DNA of 64,000 bases, from positions 1 through 64,000 of the forward strand of contig NZ_CANLEA010000014.1 in assembly GCF_947489565.1 (NCBI RefSeq). The letters run 5' to 3'. Positions 16,831 to 26,993 of the stretch are shown one piece after another. The notes beneath the pieces were generated by a model that made no database searches, was not told where the DNA came from, and was given only the letters and a program-made list of their open reading frames with translations. Origin of the DNA: an uncultured Kordia sp. Lineage in GTDB: Bacteria > Bacteroidota > Bacteroidia > Flavobacteriales > Flavobacteriaceae. The stretch's first letter is position 1. Each line of letters opens with the position of its first letter. A program made the position numbers and the translations under genes.

Positions 16831-19347
16831 TTATTTTTTTATCACTTTTCGCGTATCTAAAACACGGTTATTCACATCTAAAATTTGTATAAAATAGAGT
16901 CCTCCTGAAAGAGAATCACGAAACTTTAATGACATTATCTGAGCACTATTTTCATTTTCAACAATTACTTTTCCCATAGCATCTACAAGTCTGATTTTAG
17001 CAATAGTTTCAACTTTATTGCTTGGAATATTAATAGTGATTTCATTTTCAAAAGGATTTGGATACATTTTAATTCCTAAATCAAGATCATTCTCACCAAC
17101 AGAAAGGTTTGCTCCTGCACAAATAATTTCTAAATCAGAAATAGAAACCCATGGTCCAGTATACGTAGCTGCTCCAGTTATTGTTAGGCGAATATATCTC
17201 ACTATCTCAAAATTAAAAGTATCATTAATCACTGATCCGCTGGTAGTATTGGCTTCTCTATCTACTAAAGTTACAAAACCAGAAGTTGCAGACGTCTCAG
17301 ATCCTTCTATTCTATATTGATAGTCACGATTTTGATATGGATATAGATTTACTTCGTTAACATAAAAACCTGCTCCCAAATCAATAACCATAGATTGAGG
17401 AAAGTTTTCGGCAGACCAACGATTGCCAGCATCTCCATCAATAACATTCGTTGCAGGATTGGCTGCTTGTTGTGCAGTATAACTAACCACAGAACTTGAT
17501 AAAGAAAGATTTGTTCCCATAACACAATCTGGTGCTGTCAATGGTGGCAACACTTCAATATTTGCTGTGTCTGTAAACAAACCATCCACAGTTGTCACAG
17601 TAATTATTGCATTTCCATCACTCTCTGCTGTCACCAAACCATTTCCATCAACAGTAGCAATCGATTCATTATCTGATGCCCATGTAACTTGAATATTCGT
17701 TGCATCACTCGGTAAAATGATAGCGGTCAATTGCACGGTATTACCAATAGCTAATACTCCATTTTCTGGACTTACAACAACACTTGTTACTGGAATAGGA
17801 GCGCAAACCGTTCCATAATCAATTATTGAACAAGCACTCGATGAGCTTGTTCCTAAAGCATTTACATAACATGCACCAATACCTTCGCCTACTTCCGCAT
17901 CGGTTATAGGAGCTGAATTGGTAGCGGTTCCTGTATTGCCATCAACTTCATGAGCGCCGACATCTTTTCCTGTTGTGGGTCTTGTATAACCTTCAATATC
18001 TATTCCTACTTCATTATAAGTACCTATTGCAGCGTTGGCAACTGGACCAGAAATAGTAGGCTTAAAGATTTCGCCAAAAGCGGCAAAATTTGCGTTGGCT
18101 TCCGTAATTCCAGGATCTGTAACACCTACCGGAGAACCATCAAAAATATTACCCACATAATTCATTGCACCTCCTATACTTGCAATTGCACCAGAAATCA
18201 ATGTGCCATTTGTGCTGTAAATACAATTATTAGCGAGTGTTACTTGTGGATTATTACTTCCTTGTAGATTATTAAAAAATATAGGATCATCCGCATTATA
18301 TATCGTATTAAAAGCGATCAAAACATTACTCACATTTTGATATCCGTTACTTGTGCCTCCAGAAGCTGTATTTCCGCCCATTAACGTAATTCCATTATTA
18401 TAAGAATCAGATGCGTTATCTAAACCTTGCATATAATTATTAATTATAATATGATCTTGGTCAGATACGCGTATTCCTCCTGATTTCGCTTTGTTTTCTC
18501 CAATAAAATAATTGCCTTCCACTAATGCTTGTGCGCCATGTCTTAGCACGAGAGAGCCTCTACATTTTCTAAACGTATTATTTCGATATATGTTTCCAAG
18601 ACTTTTATTTGAAATAATTTCATTTTCGCCATCAACTTCTTTAAAATAGTTATTTTCTACAAGCACCGCAGCATTGGTAGTTTGGTAGGAACTGGTTCCT
18701 ATTCTAATTCCTTCAGAATCACCAGAATTTACCCTTCCATCTTTAGCTGTTACATTATAAAAATAATTATCCTTTATGGTATGAGCTGCTGTTCCAGTCT
18801 GATATTGTAATTCTACCAAAATACACACACCTGTAGTATCCTTATTCAAAAAAGAACAGTTTTCTACGGTATTATTAGATCCGTAAAGCACTACCCATCT
18901 ACTCTTAGCATCTGGTTCATTAACAGGATCTTCTGGTTGCAAATCGTTGAAAGCACAATTACGCATGATACAATTATTTGCAAAATCTGTGTTTGAACCA
19001 CTTCTTCTAAATTCCGCATGATTATTAAAACCTATACCGCCATTCCAATAAAAACCATCAATAATAAGGTAATCTCCCCAAACATTTAATTTAGATTCAC
19101 CCGTAAAAATTACACCGCCTGGAGTTTCTGCTCTCAACACAATAGGACTACCAGATTGTCCCATACCTGTAAAGGTTATTTCTTGGTCTGTATACGTACC
19201 GTTAGTCCATGTAACCACATCACAAGGTTGTAAACTTAGCGCATTAAATTGGCTGGCAGAGCTCACAGTATACTCTGTAGCGGATACGTTGGTAGCAAAA
19301 AAAATAAAACTTAATAAAAATCCGTAAACGTGTAATTTTGAAAACAT
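16831..19347 (-). CDS. T9SS-secreted polysaccharide lyase family 6 (alginate lyase/chondroitinase B type)
   Basis: This 838-residue exported enzyme has a signal peptide (about 1-23). A parallel beta-helix lyase domain (about 25-470) carries the PL6 hallmark: EIISNKSLGN near 240-249 (catalytic Lys) and LVLRHG near 266-271 (catalytic Arg), as in chondroitinase B. A Big_2-like Ig domain (about 525-605, TVQLTAIILPSDAT), a discoidin/F5-8C-like carbohydrate-binding domain (about 615-750) and a T9SS type A tail (YPNPFENEITINI) follow. PL6 enzymes cleave alginate or dermatan-type uronic acid chains by beta-elimination; alginate is the likelier marine substrate. It stands alone, without SusC/SusD here. 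A palindromic operator lies just upstream. Confidence 0.92.
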   Translation of the reverse strand: MFSKLHVYGFLLSFIFFATNVSATEYTVSSASQFNALSLQPCDVVTWTNGTYTDQEITFTGMGQSGSPIVLRAETPGGVIFTGESKLNVWGDYLIIDGFYWNGGIGFNNHAEFRRSGSNTDFANNCIMRNCAFNDLQPEDPVNEPDAKSRWVVLYGSNNTVENCSFLNKDTTGVCILVELQYQTGTAAHTIKDNYFYNVTAKDGRVNSGDSEGIRIGTSSYQTTNAAVLVENNYFKEVDGENEIISNKSLGNIYRNNTFRKCRGSLVLRHGAQALVEGNYFIGENKAKSGGIRVSDQDHIIINNYMQGLDNASDSYNNGITLMGGNTASGGTSNGYQNVSNVLIAFNTIYNADDPIFFNNLQGSNNPQVTLANNCIYSTNGTLISGAIASIGGAMNYVGNIFDGSPVGVTDPGITEANANFAAFGEIFKPTISGPVANAAIGTYNEVGIDIEGYTRPTTGKDVGAHEVDGNTGTATNSAPITDAEVGEGIGACYVNALGTSSSSACSIIDYGTVCAPIPVTSVVVSPENGVLAIGNTVQLTAIILPSDATNIQVTWASDNESIATVDGNGLVTAESDGNAIITVTTVDGLFTDTANIEVLPPLTAPDCVMGTNLSLSSSVVSYTAQQAANPATNVIDGDAGNRWSAENFPQSMVIDLGAGFYVNEVNLYPYQNRDYQYRIEGSETSATSGFVTLVDREANTTSGSVINDTFNFEIVRYIRLTITGAATYTGPWVSISDLEIICAGANLSVGENDLDLGIKMYPNPFENEITINIPSNKVETIAKIRLVDAMGKVIVENENSAQIMSLKFRDSLSGGLYFIQILDVNNRVLDTRKVIKK

Positions 19348-19373
19348 AAAGTGAATGTATATATTTTTTGATT

Positions 19374-19402
19374 AATTGGTAAACCAAACTGGTTAACCAA
19401 TT
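19374..19402 (-). promoter_or_regulatory. palindromic operator upstream of the PL6 gene
   Basis: The arms AATTGGTAAACC and GGTTAACCAATT (5-bp centre AAACT) match at 11 of 12 positions as an inverted repeat. Each arm also contains its own near-palindrome, GGTAAACC or GGTTAACC. It is centred about 41 bp before the lyase start codon. It is probably a sugar-responsive regulator site (LacI- or GntR-like); no regulator gene is in the window. The rest of 19403-19639 shows nothing clear. Confidence 0.6.
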
Positions 19403-19639
19403 ATAAAAATATATTATTTATGACAGAATAACTACATCTATCTTAAATTTTATTTGCGAAAAATGTTTTTGTTGAGGTAAATAGGTAAAGTGTATGCAGT
19501 ATTGTAGGCTATTCACAAAAATTGACTCTTTTGTGATTATTTACGTACGGATTCTTATTCTAATCTATATAATTTTAATTCGGGAAGTATTTCTAGGAAG
19601 GTAACTAATTAATTCTCTGCAATTATACATTATAGTTAC

Positions 19640-19667
19640 AAAAAAAACGAACCGAAGTCCGTTTTTC
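19640..19667 (-). terminator. terminator of the precursor peptide gene (UUCG loop)
   Basis: On the minus strand CGGAC-TTCG-GTTCG forms a stem closed by a UUCG tetraloop, flanked by an A tract before and a T tract after. Confidence 0.75.
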
Positions 19668-19690
19668 TAAATAATGTATGTTTATTTATT

Positions 19691-19951
19691 TTATTTACAA
19701 ATGCCTACAGGCTCACATGATATTGTAGGACAACCATTGCTTGGATTACAACCCACAGCTGTTGGATTACAACCTACGGTACAACCATCAGTAGGACAAT
19801 TATTATCAGTATTACATCCTTGTGTTTCTGCACAAATTCCTATAGGTTGACACGAAATTGTGTTAAATGTTCCACCTTTAATTGCTGGTGTGCTAAAATT
19901 AGAAATTGATTTTTTGTTAAGCGATAATGAATTTAAATTCTTTTTTTTCAT
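19691..19951 (-). CDS. Cys-rich RiPP-type precursor peptide with Bacteroidota GG leader
   Basis: An 86-residue peptide. The leader MKKKNLNSLSLNKKSISNF then IKGG (residues 24-27) follows the Bacteroidota natural-product precursor pattern (K-x-L-x-LNKxxIS ... I-x-GG; class I lanthipeptide-like / GG precursor families). The core after GG holds ten Cys, many as GC or SC (GCTVGC, GCNPTAVGCNPSNGC). It begins and ends with near-identical TISCQPIGIC and TISCEPVGICK. By analogy the GG is the cleavage site for a Cys-protease ABC exporter. No modification enzyme or exporter lies in the window, so partners would be encoded elsewhere. The gene has its own terminator. Modification type is unknown. Confidence 0.8.
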   Translation of the reverse strand: MKKKNLNSLSLNKKSISNFSTPAIKGGTFNTISCQPIGICAETQGCNTDNNCPTDGCTVGCNPTAVGCNPSNGCPTISCEPVGICK

Positions 19952-20143
19952 GGTATATATATTTTAAATTATACAATTAAATTAAGTCCCTTAGTCAACA
20001 ATCCTTTACGGTAACACCTTATTTAACAGATTCATAACAATCCTATTTATTCGTTTCTGCAATCATAATTTTCTGAATCAAATAATCAGGATATCACAAT
20101 TTTTATAAATTCTATTATTGTGAAAAATTGGAATTATTCTAGC

Positions 20144-20174
20144 TTACTTTCTGCTACTAAAATTCGTATCTTTG
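20144..20174 (+). promoter_or_regulatory. sigma-A promoter of uvrA
   Basis: A perfect -7 element TATCTTTG (20167-20174) has a TTA at 20144-20146 at 20-bp spacing (consensus TTG). Transcription would begin near 20181, so the in-frame GTG at 20120 cannot be the start and ATG 20192 is used. Confidence 0.65.
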
Positions 20175-20191
20175 CGTTTTTGCAAAAATCT

Positions 20192-23029
20192 ATGACGAAT
20201 TACGAAGAAAATATTGAAGTACAAGGCGCTAGAGTTCACAACTTAAAAAACATTGATGTCACTATTCCCAGAGAGAAATTGGTAGTCATTACTGGACTTT
20301 CAGGAAGTGGAAAATCATCACTGGCCTTTGATACCATTTATGCCGAAGGACAACGCCGTTACATTGAAACGTTTTCTGCATATGCACGACAATTCCTTGG
20401 TGGATTGGAACGTCCAGATGTCGATAAAATTGATGGTTTATCACCCGTAATCGCCATAGAACAAAAAACAACTAGTAAAAGTCCACGTTCTACGGTTGGA
20501 ACCATTACTGAAATCTACGATTTTCTTCGTTTATTATTTGCCAGAGCTTCGGATGCTTATAGTTATAATTCTGGTGAAAAAATGATCAGTTATAGCGACG
20601 AGCAAATCAAAAGTTTAATTCTAAACGATTTTAAAGGGAAGCGTGTCAATGTCCTCGCTCCTATTATTCGTTCGCGCAAAGGTCATTATCGTGAATTATT
20701 TGAAAATATTGGCAAACAAGGTTTTGTCAAAGTTCGTGTCGATGGCGAAATTCTCGATATTGAAAAAGGAATGCGTGTCGATCGTTACAAAACACACGAA
20801 ATCGAGATTGTTATAGATCGTTTAAAGATAGATGACGATGTTGATAATGATAAACGCTTAACAGAGACGATTAAAACGGCCATGTATCACGGAGATGATG
20901 TATTGATGGTCATTGATCAAGATGCACCAACAGAAGCACGTTATTTTAGTCGTAACCTTATGTGTCCGTCTTCAGGAATTTCATATCCAAATCCAGAGCC
21001 AAATACGTTTTCATTCAATTCTCCAAAAGGAATGTGTCCAAACTGTAATGGTTTAGGAACCTTGCATGAAGTCAACGAAAACAAAGTGATTCCAGATACG
21101 AAAGCTACAATTAAAGGTGGCGGAATTGCTCCGTTAGGTGAATATAAAAAATCGTGGATCTTTAAACAATTGGAAATTATTGCTGAACGCTATGAGTTTA
21201 AAATCAGCGATCCAATCAAAGATATTCCAGCAGAAGCGATGGACGTAATTTTGAATGGTGGCAACGAAAAATTCTCTGTCGTAAGCAAAACATTAGGTGT
21301 AACTCGTGATTATAAGATTGATTTTGAAGGAATTGTAAGTTTCATCAAAAACCAATACGAAGACAGCGATTCATCATCAATCAAACGTTGGGCAAAAAAT
21401 TATATGGACAAAGTAAATTGTTCTGAATGTGGCGGTTCGCGCTTACGCAAAGAATCTTTATACTTTAAAGTCAATAAGAAAAATATTTCGGAATTGGCAA
21501 GCATGGACGTTGTAGAATTGGCAGCTTGGTTTGATGATTTACAAAATAATCTATCTGAAAAACAACAAAAAATTGCCACAGAAGTCGTTAAAGAAATTTC
21601 TACACGTTTGCGATTTTTATTAGATGTTGGATTAAATTATCTCTCCCTAAATAGAAGTTCCAAATCACTTTCTGGTGGAGAAGCACAACGAATTCGTCTC
21701 GCAACACAAATTGGATCACAATTGGTTGGTGTTTTATATATTTTAGATGAACCAAGTATCGGTTTACACCAAAGAGACAACGAGAAACTGATTAATTCGC
21801 TTGAATCTTTACGTGACATCGGAAACTCTGTAATTGTTGTAGAACACGATAAAGATATGATTGAACGCGCCGATCATGTGATTGATATTGGTCCGAATGC
21901 AGGACGACATGGTGGCGAAATTATTTCTGAAGGAACACCAGAAGAATTACTAAAGCACGATACTTTAACAGCTGCGTATTTGAATGGTAGCAAGGAAATT
22001 GCTGTTCCAGCAGAACGTAGAAAAGGAAACGGAAAAAAGCTAGTCTTAAAAGGTGCTACAGGAAATAACTTGAAAAATGTGTCTGTAGAATTTCCTTTAG
22101 GAAAAATGATTGGTGTGACGGGAGTTTCTGGTAGTGGAAAATCTACCTTGGTAAATGAAACGCTCTACCCTATTCTAAATGCACACTTTTTCAACGCTGT
22201 CAAAGAACCAATGCCGTACAAAAGCATTAAAGGTTTGGAACATATTGACAAAGTTATTGATATCAATCAATCGCCAATTGGTCGTACACCACGTTCAAAT
22301 CCGGCGACATATACAGGTGTTTTTAGTGAAATAAGAAGTCTGTACGCCAAAACTCCCGAAGCAATGATTCGCGGTTACAAACCAGGAAGATTTAGCTTTA
22401 ATGTAAAAGGCGGACGCTGCGAAACCTGTCAAGGTGGCGGATTGCGCGTGATTGAAATGAACTTTTTACCAGATGTGTATGTTGAATGTGAAACCTGTCA
22501 AGGAAAACGCTTCAATCGTGAAACGTTAGAGATTCGTTACAAAGGAAAATCGATTGCAGATGTATTGGCAATGACCATGAATGAAGCCGTGACTTTCTTC
22601 GAACACATTCCAAAAATCTTTAGAAAATTAAAAACGATCAAAGATGTTGGTTTGGGTTATATTACACTCGGACAGCAAAGTACTACGCTTTCTGGTGGAG
22701 AAGCACAGCGTATCAAACTGGCAACAGAATTATCTAAAAGAGATACTGGAAATACATTCTATATTTTGGATGAACCTACAACAGGACTACATTTCGAAGA
22801 CATTCGTGTTTTAATGGAAGTGTTGAATAAATTGGTGAATAAAGGAAATACCATTGTTGTGATTGAACATAATATGGACGTGATTAAAATGGCCGATCAT
22901 ATTATTGATATTGGTTACGAAGGCGGAAAAGGCGGCGGAAAAGTGGTTACCACAGGAACTCCAGAGGAAGTTTCGAATCATAAAAAAAGTCATACCGCAC
23001 GTTTCTTGAAGAAGGAATTGAAAATATAA
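20192..23029 (+). CDS. uvrA: excinuclease ABC subunit UvrA
   Basis: A 945-residue nucleotide-excision-repair damage-recognition ATPase that works with UvrB. It contains two ABC ATPase modules. The first has Walker [20 protein letters not shown] (about 33-51), zinc cluster CPNCNGLG and CSECGGSR, and signature [17 protein letters not shown]. The second has [16 protein letters not shown], zinc cluster CETCQGGG and [10 protein letters not shown], and [16 protein letters not shown]. Starting at ATG 20192 gives the usual length and N-terminus; the frame is open upstream to 20120 but runs through the promoter. No SOS box was recognised. It is a single gene. Confidence 0.97.
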   Translation: MTNYEENIEVQGARVHNLKNIDVTIPREKLVVITGLSGSGKSSLAFDTIYAEGQRRYIETFSAYARQFLGGLERPDVDKIDGLSPVIAIEQKTTSKSPRSTVGTITEIYDFLRLLFARASDAYSYNSGEKMISYSDEQIKSLILNDFKGKRVNVLAPIIRSRKGHYRELFENIGKQGFVKVRVDGEILDIEKGMRVDRYKTHEIEIVIDRLKIDDDVDNDKRLTETIKTAMYHGDDVLMVIDQDAPTEARYFSRNLMCPSSGISYPNPEPNTFSFNSPKGMCPNCNGLGTLHEVNENKVIPDTKATIKGGGIAPLGEYKKSWIFKQLEIIAERYEFKISDPIKDIPAEAMDVILNGGNEKFSVVSKTLGVTRDYKIDFEGIVSFIKNQYEDSDSSSIKRWAKNYMDKVNCSECGGSRLRKESLYFKVNKKNISELASMDVVELAAWFDDLQNNLSEKQQKIATEVVKEISTRLRFLLDVGLNYLSLNRSSKSLSGGEAQRIRLATQIGSQLVGVLYILDEPSIGLHQRDNEKLINSLESLRDIGNSVIVVEHDKDMIERADHVIDIGPNAGRHGGEIISEGTPEELLKHDTLTAAYLNGSKEIAVPAERRKGNGKKLVLKGATGNNLKNVSVEFPLGKMIGVTGVSGSGKSTLVNETLYPILNAHFFNAVKEPMPYKSIKGLEHIDKVIDINQSPIGRTPRSNPATYTGVFSEIRSLYAKTPEAMIRGYKPGRFSFNVKGGRCETCQGGGLRVIEMNFLPDVYVECETCQGKRFNRETLEIRYKGKSIADVLAMTMNEAVTFFEHIPKIFRKLKTIKDVGLGYITLGQQSTTLSGGEAQRIKLATELSKRDTGNTFYILDEPTTGLHFEDIRVLMEVLNKLVNKGNTIVVIEHNMDVIKMADHIIDIGYEGGKGGGKVVTTGTPEEVSNHKKSHTARFLKKELKI

Positions 23030-23107
23030 TCGTACATTCAAACTACGATTGACATTGACTTGATTATAGCATAATTGATCAAGATATTTTTAATGCTGTT
23101 TCTTGCT

Positions 23108-24112
23108 TTATTTCTTAGTGAGATACTGCTTTTCTAGTTCTTCAAAAATAGTTTTCAATGTATGCTTAATTTGCTTTTCTTTAGTATGATTACTGATTGT
23201 TTCATCTTTAAATAGATCTTCTATAGTAATATCAAAATCAGGTGCATTATACTTTAATTGTCCACAAATACCTGTTTCTATGTTTATTACATACAATTCA
23301 GATGATTCAATTAGAGGGAAATTTTGTTGCACTAGTAGGTATTTACCAAAGAGTTTTGTTTGTTTTATGGATTCCCATCTAAGTTTTGAAGGCGCACCAG
23401 TGATTGCAATATCACTTATAAAAACCCATTTATAAGCATTTCCTTTTTGTACATAGACTCCATGTGATGTATTAAATACTTTATACAAAGCATTGCTATC
23501 TGAAAGCTTTATGCTATCTCTCGTTTTACTTCTATAATGATTGTGTGCATAATACACTAGAAATCCTTTGGTATCTTTTTCATGTAACCATTCAGGAACA
23601 TTATAAGGAGTCGCATATAATTGCCTTAACGTATCTCCTTTTATTTCAATATAATAATTATCTGGTGCTTCAAATTCTCCTTCTATCCAGTCATTTTGAG
23701 GATCTGCAATAAAATCAAAAATGGCATTATTATCTAGGAAAACATTGGAATGTGCACTTTTAATGATCCAATTCAATGATCCTTCTGGATGCTTCCTTTT
23801 TTTGGGAAGTATATGGGCTTTCATGATTTCGAGAAAAGGCGCATTCTCCTTTTTGGCAAGTTTTGGAGATACGAGCATGGTATTTTTAATCTCACAAAAA
23901 CATCCATTATTGGTCAGTTGAAACATTTCATTGGTTTTCCCATTCACAATTTGAACATATTGTCCGCCAAATCCGCTTCCTCCTTCGTAAAAGGTTTTTA
24001 GCGTATCAATAATTTTATCGTTATTAAAATCGTCTATACGCACTTCTAAATCACGTTGTCCAAAAACATGAGATGAGATTAAAAAAAATAATACCAAAAA
24101 GGTTCTTTGCAT
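23108..24112 (-). CDS. exported hypothetical protein
   Basis: A 334-residue protein with a clear signal peptide (MQRTFLVLFFLISSHVFG) and no lipobox or T9SS tail, so periplasmic or surface-exposed. Right after the signal, DDFNNDKIIDTLK (about 27-39) resembles an EF-hand or FG-GAP-type Ca-binding loop, followed by GGSGFGGQYVQI. The rest is mixed strands with no motif I recognise. It sits alone between uvrA and a gap of about 390 bp. Confidence 0.72.
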   Translation of the reverse strand: MQRTFLVLFFLISSHVFGQRDLEVRIDDFNNDKIIDTLKTFYEGGSGFGGQYVQIVNGKTNEMFQLTNNGCFCEIKNTMLVSPKLAKKENAPFLEIMKAHILPKKRKHPEGSLNWIIKSAHSNVFLDNNAIFDFIADPQNDWIEGEFEAPDNYYIEIKGDTLRQLYATPYNVPEWLHEKDTKGFLVYYAHNHYRSKTRDSIKLSDSNALYKVFNTSHGVYVQKGNAYKWVFISDIAITGAPSKLRWESIKQTKLFGKYLLVQQNFPLIESSELYVINIETGICGQLKYNAPDFDITIEDLFKDETISNHTKEKQIKHTLKTIFEELEKQYLTKK

Positions 24113-24503
24113 AGTATATGATGAATTTCAATATCTATAATAGGAATTTCTATTATACACTCGGTTAGCATTAAAACTACAAAAAAAAGAAAAAAGTGCC
24201 TCTATGAAGAAAGAAACACTTTTTTAACACTAGAATTAATAATTAATTGTATAAACTAAACTGTAAACCTTTTGTAAATGATTGCCTTATCATTTTACAC
24301 TACAAATAAAGCAGTAAAAACCTTCAAATAACTCCTAAATATGCATGAAGCGGAAATTTAGCCCTTGAAAGTTCCTTTATAAAGCTTGATGAAATTTTTG
24401 TATAATCATTGATCGTATTTTTAGCTGTTTTAGAAGCATTACAAATACAAAAACCTGTTTGAAATAGATCCAAACAGGTTTTATATTTATACTATATATA
24501 ATA
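24113..24503. other. 391-bp gap: hairpins and a conserved short element
   Basis: No gene was seen. A hairpin AAAAAAGTG / CACTTTTTT (about 24190-24226) lies near the start. Near 24343-24380 is one copy of the GAAGCGGAAA element also found at 29928 and 49130. The terminator of the LGFP gene is at the right end. Confidence 0.5.
24449..24482. terminator. rho-independent terminator of the LGFP-repeat gene
   Basis: Perfect arms AAAACCTGTTTG and CAAACAGGTTTT with a 9-base loop. A T tract follows on the minus strand. Confidence 0.88.
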
Positions 24504-25931
24504 TTACATTTTATCTAATTTACTTTGTGCTACTGCTGCGGCAAATTGCCCTACAACATCGCCTCTGAAGTATAATTTTATACCACCATCTTTCATTACT
24601 TTAAAACTCAAGAATCCTGTATTTTTAGGAACATCTCCTAATTTTAAAGGTTTTTTAAAGCCTTCTAAAATTCCTTTTTTCAAACCGTTAAACAATTTTC
24701 CATGACCTGCACCAGACGTATGAATATGCCAATGATCTAGGCGTGCTGTAAGTTTACATCCTTTCTTTCCATCTGGATTTTTATTAGATTCAAAAGCAAT
24801 TCGCAACGTAATGGTATACGACGGATTTGGAATAAAGAAGATTCCACTTTCATAATCGCCTTTGATTTTAAAACTTACTTTTCTGTTTTTACTACGGTCA
24901 AAATTATTCCCGGTATCGCTTACGCTGGAAATTCGAACGGAATCTACATTCAAATCCTTTTGAGATTTTGTTTTTTCCTTGAAGATTTTCGCAAAAAGCG
25001 CACACACTTTACGTCCGCTCAACTTTGCCGTATGTGGATTTTCTTCTTTGTTTTTATTCCAAATAATAACACCGTTTTGAAAATCACTAAACCATTCATT
25101 CTTTTTTGGGTCAATTCTGATTTCATCCGAAGTAGGATATCCGTAAATTCCGCGTTCCCAACCTGTTTTTGCCCATGTATGACGAATGGCACCACGTACT
25201 AATTTTGGTCCAGTTGCTGGATGCCAATAAATACTTCCATTTCCTGAAAAATGATTGAATCTTCCTCTTCCATCTGGTGTAGCAGTTTCGTCGGTTACGG
25301 GAAGTGCTAGTGCATTGTTAGGTCCGCCAACAGCATTATATTTTCTTCGGATTTGCCCATGAATTTCTTGCGGTCCAGAAGCTGGAGAACAGTAAATATC
25401 ACATTTTTGAAAAGTAACTCGTTTTCCTCCTTTTACAGTTGTAGGACTGTTTATATTTGAAGTGGCAGCACCTGTAAATCCGCTTCCTAATTCTTGTGCT
25501 TTTGCTTTGATAGCATTTTTACAATCGCCGCTTGCAATGGCTCTGTTGGTTACTTGCAATGAAATATCAGCATAATCATCTCCTTCATCGGTATTCCGTA
25601 CTCTAAAAGTAATTGTTTTGGTTTGATTGGCTGCTACCACACTACTTTTAGAAGCTTTTCCGTCTAAATCTTTTGTATTTGTAGATGCGCCTTCATATAA
25701 TTTAGCAGACTCTTTTATGGAAACTGAACCGTTTGAATTTCGAGTAAAGCTAATTTTTAATTCCACACGGACTTCTCCTCCACATTTACCTACAAAAAAT
25801 AAGTTGTTCTTCTTTTTTCCTGCGTCTAACAGAAATATTCCTGAATTTCGAACTGTTCTACGTTCATTTGCCCCAAAAGTTTCGTGATCTACAATTTTCA
25901 TTGTAGACACATATTGAATTTTACTTTGCAT
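24504..25931 (-). CDS. LGFP-repeat protein without signal peptide
   Basis: A 475-residue protein. The N-terminal third (about 1-140) is a strand-rich domain of unknown type. Residues about 180-305 contain LGFP-type repeats with GRGRFNHFSGNGSIYWHPATG (near 218) and GWERGIYGYPTSDE (near 253), each a conserved G-x-x-NHF...IYW...GYPxSDE block. The C-terminal part (about 310-475) is another strand/helix domain of unknown type. LGFP repeats usually occur in exported, envelope-associated proteins, but this one starts MQSKIQYVSTMKIVDHE with no signal peptide. It may be intracellular or released by an unusual route. It is a single gene. Confidence 0.75.
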   Translation of the reverse strand: MQSKIQYVSTMKIVDHETFGANERRTVRNSGIFLLDAGKKKNNLFFVGKCGGEVRVELKISFTRNSNGSVSIKESAKLYEGASTNTKDLDGKASKSSVVAANQTKTITFRVRNTDEGDDYADISLQVTNRAIASGDCKNAIKAKAQELGSGFTGAATSNINSPTTVKGGKRVTFQKCDIYCSPASGPQEIHGQIRRKYNAVGGPNNALALPVTDETATPDGRGRFNHFSGNGSIYWHPATGPKLVRGAIRHTWAKTGWERGIYGYPTSDEIRIDPKKNEWFSDFQNGVIIWNKNKEENPHTAKLSGRKVCALFAKIFKEKTKSQKDLNVDSVRISSVSDTGNNFDRSKNRKVSFKIKGDYESGIFFIPNPSYTITLRIAFESNKNPDGKKGCKLTARLDHWHIHTSGAGHGKLFNGLKKGILEGFKKPLKLGDVPKNTGFLSFKVMKDGGIKLYFRGDVVGQFAAAVAQSKLDKM

Positions 25932-26282
25932 GATTAATTTTTTTTAATGGTTGAATAAATTTCCCGGGAAGACTTCTCTAGTTTTTGTAAAGTCAAGACA
26001 AAGAACCTATTTATTAACAGAATACGACATAGTGGATTAACGCAATAAGCAGCAGGATTTTCCGAAATTAATCATAGGGAAAACACGTATAAAAATACCG
26101 TTATAAAACATAATTAACAGTATAAGTCCTAAAGGGAAAAACATAAAAACTACAGGAAAAAAAGAGAATTCATTTAAAGAAAGAATAAAATTAGTTTTCG
26201 TTTTTAATTAGCTAAAAACTTATAAAGCACTTTGATTTTAGATAAAATTCTTACTAATTTCAAAGCTTCTAAAGAAAAAACT
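25932..26282. other. divergent intergenic region
   Basis: This 351-bp AT-rich region separates the divergent LGFP and coiled-coil membrane genes and must hold both promoters. I see no convincing consensus element, repeat or short gene in it. Confidence 0.4.
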
Positions 26283-26897
26283 ATGGCTACCAAAGAAGAA
26301 TTAGAAATCTTAAAACTCGAAGAAGAACTAAAACAACTCAAAGCTCCATTTTGGAAGAAACCTTCATATCTCACCATCATTGGATCAGGATTAACCATTA
26401 TCATATCTGCCGCTATTGGATTTTCTTCTTACTATACAAAAGTCGATTTAGACAATAAAGCAAAGCTTGAACAACTCCAGAATAAAATTAAAGAAAGTGA
26501 AAAAGCTGCAGCTGTTGCAAAGGACGAAACCAACAAACTAAAATCTGAAACCTATAAATTACGCTACGAAGATTATAAAAACAGAGTGGAAGATAAAAAG
26601 AATGAACTTTCTGAAATGGAAGACAAATTAAAAGTTGCTGAACGAAGGTTGAACAACTATAAAGCGAGATTCAAATCGGTTTCAAGCGAAGTGGAAAACT
26701 ATATTTCCAAACAATATACTCCTGGTTTTACTGAAGGCATTTTAGACACGAATGAAGAAGAAATGAAGAAATTTGCAACAAACGCAGAAACACTAACAAA
26801 CTTGAGAAAATTTATAGCGTTTGTAGTAAAACGGACGTACACCAAAAGTAATGAAAAACGGAAAGCTGAATTAGATAAGAAATTGAAAAAATTATGA
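26283..26897 (+). CDS. single-pass membrane protein with long coiled coil
   Basis: A 204-residue protein from the ATG at 26283. The frame is open to a TTG at 26232, but MATKEELEILKLEEELKQL is the better N-terminus. A short cytoplasmic helix precedes one transmembrane segment (about 32-52, YLTIIGSGLTIIISAAIGF). A continuous heptad-like coiled coil (about 58-150, rich in K, E, L and A) follows, then a small helical end. It may be a structural or scaffolding membrane protein. No family is recognised. It converges on the tandem-repeat T9SS gene across a terminator. Confidence 0.7.
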   Translation: MATKEELEILKLEEELKQLKAPFWKKPSYLTIIGSGLTIIISAAIGFSSYYTKVDLDNKAKLEQLQNKIKESEKAAAVAKDETNKLKSETYKLRYEDYKNRVEDKKNELSEMEDKLKVAERRLNNYKARFKSVSSEVENYISKQYTPGFTEGILDTNEEEMKKFATNAETLTNLRKFIAFVVKRTYTKSNEKRKAELDKKLKKL

Positions 26898-26917
26898 AGT
26901 CATTTTCAATAAAATAG

Positions 26918-26948
26918 AAAGAGCGTTTCCCCTATAGAAACGCCCTTT
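26918..26948. terminator. bidirectional terminator
   Basis: AAAGAGCGTTTC and GAAACGCCCTTT form a stem with one mismatch and a 7-base loop between two convergent genes. Confidence 0.8.
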
Positions 26949-26993
26949 CAGCCTTGAATTAATAATAAACTACGTAAACTAAACTCTAATTTT

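Noticed and set aside
20120-20191. Upstream GTG start for uvrA
   Set aside because: The interval contains the promoter -7 element TATCTTTG, so the ATG at 20192 is the start.
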